Below are positions 55,660-64,000 of a stretch of DNA of 64,000 bases, in pieces. Under the pieces are notes generated by a model. It made no database searches. It was not told the DNA's origin and was given only the letters and a program-made list of their open reading frames with translations. Location: assembly GCA_902702965.1 (NCBI GenBank), contig CACRXP010000676.1, positions 68,618-132,617 of the forward strand, read 5' to 3'. Made by a program: the position numbers and the translations under genes. Source of the DNA: Spirometra erinaceieuropaei (taxonomy: Eukaryota; Platyhelminthes; Cestoda; Diphyllobothriidea; Diphyllobothriidae). Position 1 is the first letter of the stretch. Every line of letters starts with the position of its first letter.

Positions 55660-58600
55660 ACTTAGAAGTTTATTGGTACTCGTCGTCACATTTTGTTTTC
55701 CACTAGTAAGTAACGCCTGACGGATGTAATATCCATAGTAACAGCTGCGTCTGACGAAATCCGAAGCACACGGACCTCCAGAATTTGTCTAGGCGCCATT
55801 CTATGTATGATGAATAAACCCACCGAACGAAGCTAACGCAATGGACTACAACTTGCACAAAATCGACTGTGGATTATGAAGTTCCTTGGAATTGTTATGT
55901 ATAACGTAGGCGAAAATTGGGGCTCAGCCCATCCGACTGAACACTAATCAGCCAGGGAAAGGAAGAAGGTGTTATCAGCGGCAATGAAGCTCAGACATCA
56001 GTACCAATGTGTGTCAGGCCACCTAAATGAAATACTCAGAACTCCATAGAAATATAATTCATGGGATTCTTATTCCTGTACCCTACCGCAAACATTACTG
56101 CTTGTTTTTGTCTTCGATGACGAATTTCACTGCAGATCCGAAACTTTAGGCAGGTGAAACTCCTGCTCCAGCCATCATGTGTGTGATTTTTTTGTCGACT
56201 GCTAGCGCGCTGGTCCCAGATACAAAAGATCCGCAAGGGATCTACAGCATCCACAGCACCTGACATAACTCATGAAATGTGCGTCAACTAACGTAACCTC
56301 CTTAAGCAATCAGCAAACAGCCCAAATACATCGAATAAAACTTCATTTCATTAACAGGCAGCTTAAATTCAACAGCAAAATGGGAGCTTTGAAAGTGATA
56401 TTGTATCTGTTGGAAATAGGAACATTCTTAAGAAAGGCGTAAGTACTGAAACCATAAATATTTGTTTCCAACGACTAAAATAAATCTGCAGAAGAGCGTA
56501 CTGTATGTATCGGCAAATAATACGGTCAATAAAATACCACAAGCAAAAGAACATTTTTTAAATGTTTTAAATAATGCTTAGCGCAGACACCCTCCGTATA
56601 TCATGGTAATATGCAGTATGGCAATTGGTAAACTGCCTGATGTTTGATTACGTGTCCCAATAGGACGCCACAAAAATTCAGTGTGATTTCTCGGTTGTTG
56701 CGCTTCTCGAGATGTAGTTAATTACAGTGAAGGGGCTTTAGATCGATTTTGCTGATGGAGGCGTCACAGGAACAAACATTTTTAAGACCACGCACTGAGA
56801 GTCCATTCCGTGATCAAGAAATCGAAATATAAATGGGAGATTCAATGATAAATATACCGTTATCTGTGAATTAAACGCATTTTCCGTTCTCAAACTTAAT
56901 GTTGGCTTTCTGACGATAGTAACCACAGCTGAGTTCCCTTGCGTCCTTAAAATATCAGTAAACACCTTTTGCTATTCGTTCTTCTCAGAAAACTGCTTAG
57001 AGGCATTTGCTGAACTTTTGATCCCTCGGATTATCTTTTCTATGCAGCTGGTATGAATAGCTGCTTAGGTCATTTGCAGACTCATGCAAGCACAAAATGG
57101 GATTGTTGAAGAAGATGAACGTTCACATCAAAGGTCTGTGACAATTATGCTCTTAATCGAATAAAAACCTTCTTCAATATGTTATCTCTTCAAAATGGAC
57201 TTTTTGGGGTAATTGGCTAATACACATTCGCTTTGTTCGCTTATGGGCTTTCCTGACACATGCTGACCGCCATTCTTTAGCAAAATAAAAACTACCGTAT
57301 TTCTTCAGAAAAAAAATATTTTCTCCATCTCCGTTAACATTTAGACTCCAGTCTAGTCGCATAATAATTTTATTTTTGTATGTCAACAGTTTGATCATGT
57401 AAATATCACACCGCTGATCAAAGGGTTAATACTGTGCCAGTTCTATTTCTAAATTAGACTTTACCACAAACGGGTCCACGTAAAACTACTTTATAACATG
57501 CTCATTAGTCAAAATAACTGTCAATTATGACATATTTGCACTTGCCTGGAAACTATGTATGTGCTAATGAGAAATATTGCCTTCTGGTCTTCCAAAAATT
57601 ACGAATTTTTTTACATTCGCATCACATGATTTATGCGAGAGGACAAATCAAGTCCCAAGTTCACAACAATCGTTTTGCCTGATTTTTCACTTCTACGTCA
57701 ATATCCTCTAACAGAAAAACACGCAATAATGTGCAGATTTATTCTTCAATAATTGTGGCCCGAATATTGTATACCCTTGATTTACCTCTAAAATTATTAA
57801 CTTTTCGTCGATACAGTGACTTCAAAACATATTTAATAAGAGAAAATGGTCTTTCTGTAATACATTAGTATGCTAAGAAAATGCACAACGCTCGAGATGC
57901 CCCGAACTGATCATTTAGACTTTGGGAATCACTTTGTAGGAGTTACGTCGGATACTGTAGGTTATGTCATTTCCTGAATATCAGAATGTCTGCAAAAAAT
58001 AGAGTTACCTACAACCGCATAAAAGATCCAGACGACGGCAATGGTTAGAAATCATAGTCATGCATCTCTTTTGGCTTCATTGTTATTTTAGAGATGCATT
58101 TTCCACTATTTTTCAATTTAATATTAAGTTCGTTAAACCTCTAACTAAAGCCTCCCGTGTCCATTTTAGAGTGTGTGTTCTCATCAAAATGTCGCCAATT
58201 TTCTGGCTAGTTTGCACATTTCAATGTTGTAGATGGTCGTATTCAGTGTTCATTTCCAATATCGAACTAGAAAACTAACAACTGACGTATTCTAGAGGAT
58301 AAAATGAGGTAGGAAGACTCAATATTCTCTGTTTAACTTAGTGCATAAGAACACGCTCACATCATGGAGTTGCAGGAGAGGAAGGATCTTTAGATCCACA
58401 GTTTAGCTTCACAAGTAAATCATCTTACAAAAAACACAAAGCATGCCAGCGTGTCCTGGCCTTCCTAACGCGTAAATACTTAAAAGGCGTCATTTGCTTT
58501 ACTTTTTACACTTAACAGTTCAACTCGTACGTCGATTGAGATTGTAGGCGAAGATCGTACGGACAATTCAGACGCTTATATGTAGTGTTCGTTGCACTGT

Positions 58601-58870
58601 GATAAGTCCATAGTTCTAAGAGATAGGGGTATGTGTGCAGACTGCAGAGTCATACCATTCCTCCACACGTCTCCGCTACAGGACTCCTTATTGTCATCGA
58701 TCGTACGTATCTTGATGCTGCCTTTAGCCTGGACAATTTTACGACTGTAAAACACTATCTAGATATGATTCCAGCAGAAAACGTTCCTAATTCGAAGTTA
58801 GATGTTAGATTTCCTTTGCATTCAAAATAGGATTTACAACCCTTTAATTTTTTTCTGGCTCTCAGTCTAG
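55660..58870. other. no gene recognised
   Basis: AT-rich sequence with only short frames (up to 76 codons) on both strands and no splice-supported exon. It could contain upstream parts of the LIM-homeobox gene that are too short or diverged to see. Confidence 0.4.
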
Positions 58871-59820
58871 CAGGCATGCATGCTCCTGATCCTCCAAATG
58901 TATTGGTACCTTATGCAATCTGCATAAGGTCGGCCGTCGCAATTGACGAAGTCCACAGCGTGCCCCACGGAGGTGGCGCGCTTTACAATAGAGTCAATTT
59001 CCACTATATTTATCTCGCTAACCGTTTTCTCAATTATAGCTTTCCAGTGACAAGACACAGTCAAGCAGACAGGAGGTGGGCTGAGGCGCAGTGACTGACA
59101 GAGCTAAACATTCCACCAGCGCATTCTACAGGACGTGGTCCCTGCACCAATGGGAGTACCGTAATGGACGCCCTAATAAACAGCCATTGCAGTTTGACTC
59201 TGCGTTCTTCAGTCAGTCCAAATACTCGCATGAAAACCGAGTTAACTCATCACGTGTTAGCCTTCCATGTCATGACAATCGGCCTATCGTGATATATTTA
59301 GGCGCTTCAGGTCTAGTATGATTTAAAAGGAGCTGATTTGTTATGGAGATATAGCCACAGTATGGGCCTCACGCTCAGCTCCCTTACCTGTATACCAGCT
59401 GACTGGTCAAGACTGTCTTTCCTTTGGTGATGGGATTGGACGCAGTGTCTGCCGGGGCTAAACAGCAAGTCAACGTGTAGCCCAGTCGCTCACTTCTTGT
59501 GCCCGGATATGTAAGGGGACACGCTCGGCGTGTAAGTGAGATGCATATGTTCAGATCTGTGACTTGTCGCCCTCTATATCGGCAATGGCAAAATGGGTCG
59601 CATGCTCTCTGCAGGAAATCTGTGGTGCGGACAGTAAGGGTAAGTGATACTGGAGCAACGGGTGCATGTAGCTGTACCTGGTACCGGTTCACCGGCCCCA
59701 GTATAATGAATTTGCAATTGACCTTGCAGGCCGACCCGCGATTTAAATGTGCAGTGACAGCAAGGATAGGCTGGAAATCTGTCGATCGAGTACGTGATGA
59801 TGCCGACTGATTGAGATTAC
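58870..59820. repeat. GC-richer block, possible dispersed repeat
   Basis: Raised GC with overlapping frames of 65-103 codons on both strands and no domain. A short perfect hairpin, CCTTATGCAATCTGCATAAGG over about 21 bases, marks its left part near 58910-58930. Frames on both strands at once point to composition rather than coding. Confidence 0.3.
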
Positions 59821-60430
59821 ATCGTTCATGATTCTACTAGACAAGAATCGAGAAATTTGATTTGGTACCAGTTATCCTGTAGTCATGAGTAATTTAGAAA
59901 TGTCATTTAAATCAAACTTTCTGAGACCGCTATGACAGTATAATATTAATAGTAAACAACTTTTACATTGATTAGCGGACAGCTTCAAATATAATACAGA
60001 ACAAAGACAGTATTAGAGAGACGCTTGGTCCTGATCACCTGTCTGACGGTCTGCTGATGAAACACCAACATTTCACCGCGTCTAGAATCGCATGTAAATC
60101 TAAAAAACCTGGATGATTCCAACTTTTATACGCAATAACCAAATCAAGTGGCAAGTTTATTATATATTGTCCGCTGCAACCATATTTACTAATTATTTTA
60201 CTCAATCAGAGTGAAACGAAATATGCGGATATCTGTGGCGCGTCTATGTCTAAAGAAACCCGTTTAAATTCACTAAAATGAATTTGCGATGGAAATTAAA
60301 TACTGCATCTTGAGCACAATTGAAACTCAAATTCTCTTCTGACACAAACCACAAAAATCGAACATGGTTTATTTGGACAGGTTTTGCTGGGGCCTGTCAT
60401 CAGTAAACACTATGAGTGTCTAGACTGAAG
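59821..60430. other. no gene recognised
   Basis: AT-rich, no supported features. Confidence 0.4.
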
Positions 60431-61080
60431 AGAAAGAAGTGATCAATGAGCTACTCATGCCGGGTGTTAATTTTCGAACGAAACCCGCCCGTTCATCTTC
60501 GGCGATTGACAAGTCCATCGCGCAAGCAGCACTAAAAGATGCTTCTCTTCTGCATACGCCGCGTTGCTCCAGAATGCTTCCATGGAACTGTTCTGTTTGC
60601 TGTCTGCCTAACCAAGGTGTTCGAAGATGATTCGCCATACAAAATTGCATGAAAATTTAGCGGCTCAAAACGCTTTTCTCGGAGTCAGTTTGAATAAAAC
60701 CAGGGTGACAAGAACCGCAAGTCGGAAAGGGCTGAGGTCTATACCAGGTTTGAATCGATTATTATGCTTAACTCTACCATTTGATCAACGGGCTCGGACT
60801 CTATCCACTGCGTCTAAGCACCATCAGTCATATCGGCCAGCTTTCACGGATCTGCCTCGATAAAGAAACCAAACAAGGGAAGACTGAAAATGTATGTTCC
60901 GTCCTGCAACTTGGGTAGATGGATCAGCGCCACGACCCGCGCAAAGTTGGTCACATCATGTAACGCATACGACAATGCTTAGGCAACAAGACCACAAAGA
61001 ATCACATTTTCGGCCATATCCCACTTGTTTTCCACCGGTACGGCGGAGTAAGTTGAAATCATGCTTCAGATCCTCATAAT
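60431..61080 (+). other. GC-richer stretch with short frames, unassigned
   Basis: Consecutive + frames of 63, 78 and 61 codons and one antisense frame of 76 codons. No recognised domain, no splice pattern. It may be another dispersed repeat. Confidence 0.2.
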
Positions 61081-61269
61081 AAATGCAAGATAAAAACTTA
61101 AACAAACTTCAAGAAAGTGGGAAATGGCCTTCTTTTATGTAGAACTGTACATCTGTCCTATCTGAAACACTGGGAATCAGGCCTTTGATTAATCCTGTCG
61201 TACATGGTCTCAGAGTTTCGGATCCATTGAGGACACGGTAAGATATGGTTATGTACCCCCCTCCTGATG

Positions 61270-61345
61270 GACACAATACTGTTGGGGTTGGGGTTAGAGT
61301 TAGGCATTAGGATTAGAGGTTGGGGCTAGGGTTAGGGATTAAGGC
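61270..61345 (+). repeat. interstitial TTAGGG-like tract
   Basis: A degenerate run of GGGGTT, TTAGGG and GATTAGAGG units, similar to the interior of the element at 45.15-45.35 kb. Clear flanking inverted repeats were not confirmed here. Confidence 0.6.
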
Positions 61346-62585
61346 AACTATACTTAGCCACCCAAAGTACAACCGTGCATTCCCAATAGCTTTTTTGCAT
61401 ACAACTGCTTGACCCCGCCGCCTATACGTTCTTCGGCCACACCTGCAAAAACCTCTATTACCACCGCTCCCGTATTACAGGTGGCTGCGCTTTGTTCACT
61501 TCAGGTGGGGCTACATGACCACATCTGACCAAGGACCCTTTTAGATGATTTCGGCCTCGAGCCGCGGGAAGAACCTATCAGTCAGTGGTGTAGACAACCG
61601 GTGCTTGGAGTTTTGCGACTTTCAGAGATCCTGCGGTCGTTCCCACCGTAATCCTGCTGTTCAATTTTGAAATTACTGTTTATGTTATTAATTATGGAGC
61701 ACTTGACTACTCATAATCAACGGGGGTAATGTCAGCTGTGTATTTCGCGTTTGCTAGGTGAGACACTAGATTTCCACGCTTCTAAAATCCTTAAAACGTT
61801 TGTTTCTTTTGTTTCCTATGTGAAGTCGCCCAGTATCGATTCTCGCTGGAAATATTCAGTAGAAGGCGCCTGATCCAGCATGGCCTCTGATCAGAATTCA
61901 AACTCACCATATCAAGTAGATAATAGATCTATGAGAAAGATCATAGAATGTGATTGTTAAGTATTGAAAATTTAGCTATCATTCCAACGCCGAAAAAACT
62001 GTAATACCTAGCATACCTTGAAACAGCTCGAACGCTGAGACGCAGCTTGGTGCTGCTCAATTCTTATATTAGTCCTAACAATAACTATGTAGACGCGATC
62101 AAACTGAACTTTTTAGTCAGGAGGCATGCGCTGAAGTCCCGATTGAAAGAATTTATCGAGACCGAGAATTAGCACGGCACAAAGAGATTCCATATGGGAT
62201 ACTATCGGACATAAATAAAAGTTACGCCATTGCTGTCCGTCTGGGATTCGGAAGTGTAAGGTCCCACTGACCGTGGCCATTTAGCCGGAGTCATGCCGAT
62301 TACTGTTTGCCCACCGAGTGTTTTGGAAAAATCACTGTTCACTTTAATGCTGCAAAGTCACCCTTGGTCCAAGAACTAGTAAATGAATGAAGTATTGCGT
62401 CCCCGCACGGAAAACAACCACAGCGATGACTAGGCAAATGTTTCAACATATCAAAATCTATACTGGCAAACCTCTTTAGTATATGATTACGGAGATGGCT
62501 GCTGGATGTATAAGTACCGTAAATAAAAGCATCCAGTAAAACTATGGAAGACTGACCCACAAAGTTAAAAGACGCCAACACTATT
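61346..62585. other. no gene recognised
   Basis: An 80-codon - strand frame at 62339-62581 has protein-like composition but no family or splice context. Otherwise nothing was seen. Confidence 0.35.
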
Positions 62586-62599
62586 TAACTGAATAAGAT

Positions 62600-62690
62600 T
62601 TTGGGGGTCATAGTAGCTCGAACCGGGCACTTCCCTTAAGTTCACTTCGCATAGCGATGGGTCTCAAATATTGCCGAGCTACGACTGGGT
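62600..62690 (-). repeat. possible tRNA-like repeat head
   Basis: On the - strand GTAGCTCGGCAATATTTGAG (box A-like) and GCCCGGTTCGAGCTACTATG (box B-like) are spaced as in a tRNA-derived sequence, but most arm pairing fails. No second copy was found in the window. Confidence 0.3.
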
Positions 62691-64000
62691 TAATATCCAT
62701 GCTACAGGCCGCAGGCGAGTTAGCAAATCAGACAGTATTCTTCAGGAGCCATTAGCTGAAAATCGGGATCCGATCTCAACCTTACTGTTTTCCAGTCGAC
62801 CACTTCCGATATTATTCTTCCTTTCACCATTCAATGGGTAAAATATTTTTAAAGAAGCAAGACCTGAACGCATTACTGTGATTGAGGGCTGATTAATGGT
62901 GAAAGCCGTTGCGTCCAATCTGTGAGAAACCCTTCAGTCAAAGAACTGCGACAGTGGACGCACGGGCAATGTCTCGGACTTCAGTATTTGCCTTAGTAAC
63001 CATGTCGGGGCATGATGTCCAGTGGCCAGGCAGTCTAAGCTGTTGGCTGTTATGTTAGGTACTTAAGTAAGAGCTTGTCGGTTATAATAATAGTAATAAT
63101 TTAACTTGTTTGCGCCTGTCTTCTTTGCATAAATTACTCCCACCAAATATGGTCGGATCTGAATTCAGTGAGAATTGCCTGAAAAGGAGGACCTAAGTTA
63201 TCATACACCCAATATAGCCTTGTACATTGTTAAGTAGCAAAATGACTGCCCACAAATAGCCAATAATTATAAAAACTGAAACTCAGGTGTTTGAAGAGAG
63301 CATCCGGTATGGTGTTACACCGAAAGGATTTAAGCTGGAGACGTAAATTATGACGAAGATAGTATAGACAGGGTGGATTTACTGTAAATTGTGTAAATAG
63401 GAGATTAGGCTGTCGCAGGCCTTGGATAGTTCCGAAGCTGACGGATGGGAGATCTGAGGGGTATTAGTCTTCGAACCTATATTATCGGTTGCATTTTTTA
63501 AATTATTGTTCTCATCCAAGTGTCTCCCAAAAGGGGGGGGGGGGGTAAATAATGAATCATTGCCCTTCTAGGCCTCCTTGTATCCATTTAGTCGACAACA
63601 ATATGAGTTACTATTCGGTGGGCTAATTTGTATTTGTATAACATGCCTGCCTACGCTCGTAGATAGACAAAATTGGTCTGTTTTCGGCAATAGAATATCG
63701 AATCGACAGGACACAGGCCAGCAGATGCTTTTGAGGCGTCTCGGATCTTATACCGTTAATGCCAAATTTATCTAGCAAACAAGCTTTGAGCCCTGTTGAT
63801 GCTATTAATAATGCTCATGCTGTGGATCAAGTTCATAAGCATCGAATACAGTCGCGGAAAATGACCGTCGGCCTCACATTACAACCTCTGCCTCGTTCAT
63901 TTTGCTTTCGCACTCTTTATTGAGACCAAGATCCCCATATTACACGGATGGACGGCATCAGCCCACATGTGCAGACACAATAATTATTATTCAACTCGTA
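62691..64000. other. no gene recognised
   Basis: Contains a run of 13 G at 63533-63545 (prone to sequencing length error). No supported exon or known repeat up to the window end. Confidence 0.4.

Noticed and set aside
63533..63545. Run of 13 G as a functional element
   Set aside because: A single homopolymer with no associated structure; length is unreliable in sequencing.
1..64000. CRISPR arrays, bacterial operons, integrated phage or viral genes
   Set aside because: No regular short repeats with spacers, no compact co-directional ORFs and no viral hallmark motifs were seen. Gene structure is eukaryotic.

Overview
The window looks like a repeat-rich flatworm nuclear genome, most likely a tapeworm (inference). 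The evidence is AT-rich sequence with genes split by introns of 0.2-13.6 kb, Penelope-like retroelement remnants with GIY-YIG endonuclease C-termini, a Merlin-type DNA transposon, two tRNA-derived SINE-like families and TTAGGG-like internal tracts. Three assembly gaps (runs of N) are present. There is no sign of bacterial or viral gene organisation.

Two genes can be reconstructed exon by exon from consistent splice phases. (1) On the + strand, about 5.4-23.2 kb, six exons encode a TLDc-domain protein of the OXR1/NCOA7 type, ending at a TAA at 23233-23235. (2) On the - strand, about 53.4 down to 32.3 kb, four exons encode a LIM-homeodomain transcription factor. It has LIM1, LIM2 and a homeodomain split by an intron between residues 46 and 47, and it most resembles the Lhx6/Lhx8/Arrowhead class. 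The two genes converge on a gene-poor interval (23.2-32.3 kb) that holds SINE, Penelope, fold-back and Merlin remnants. The region right of 53.4 kb is either the 5' part of the LIM-homeobox gene or intergenic; no further exon could be assigned there.

Most of the rest is interspersed repeat. Recognised families are: SINE-A, a tRNA-like head plus a conserved tail of about 200 bp, with copies near 4.5, 26.0, 38.4-38.7 and 54.9-55.6 kb; SINE-B, another tRNA-like head plus a different tail, near 9.2, 10.6, 11.4-11.7, 15.1, 49.2-49.7 and 50.4 kb; R1, an unclassified element of about 460-490 bp near 15.7, 27.8, 40.6-41.6 and 54.2 kb; Penelope-like fragments near 26.5, 33.9-35.5 and 43.2 kb; and one internally deleted Merlin with intact terminal repeats and an 8-bp target duplication at 31.07-31.86 kb.

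The most striking pattern is that many repeats occur as inverted pairs (11.5-11.7, 27.3-27.7, 33.9-35.5, 38.35-38.7, 40.6-41.6, 49.2-49.7 and 55.2-55.6 kb). Three of the largest lie in the 13.6-kb intron that splits the homeobox, so that pre-mRNA could fold into long double-stranded hairpins. Two SINE-A loci share the same inverted junction, which suggests a divergent tRNA-like pair that moves or duplicates as a unit. All family and function statements rest on reading motifs by eye; no database search was run.
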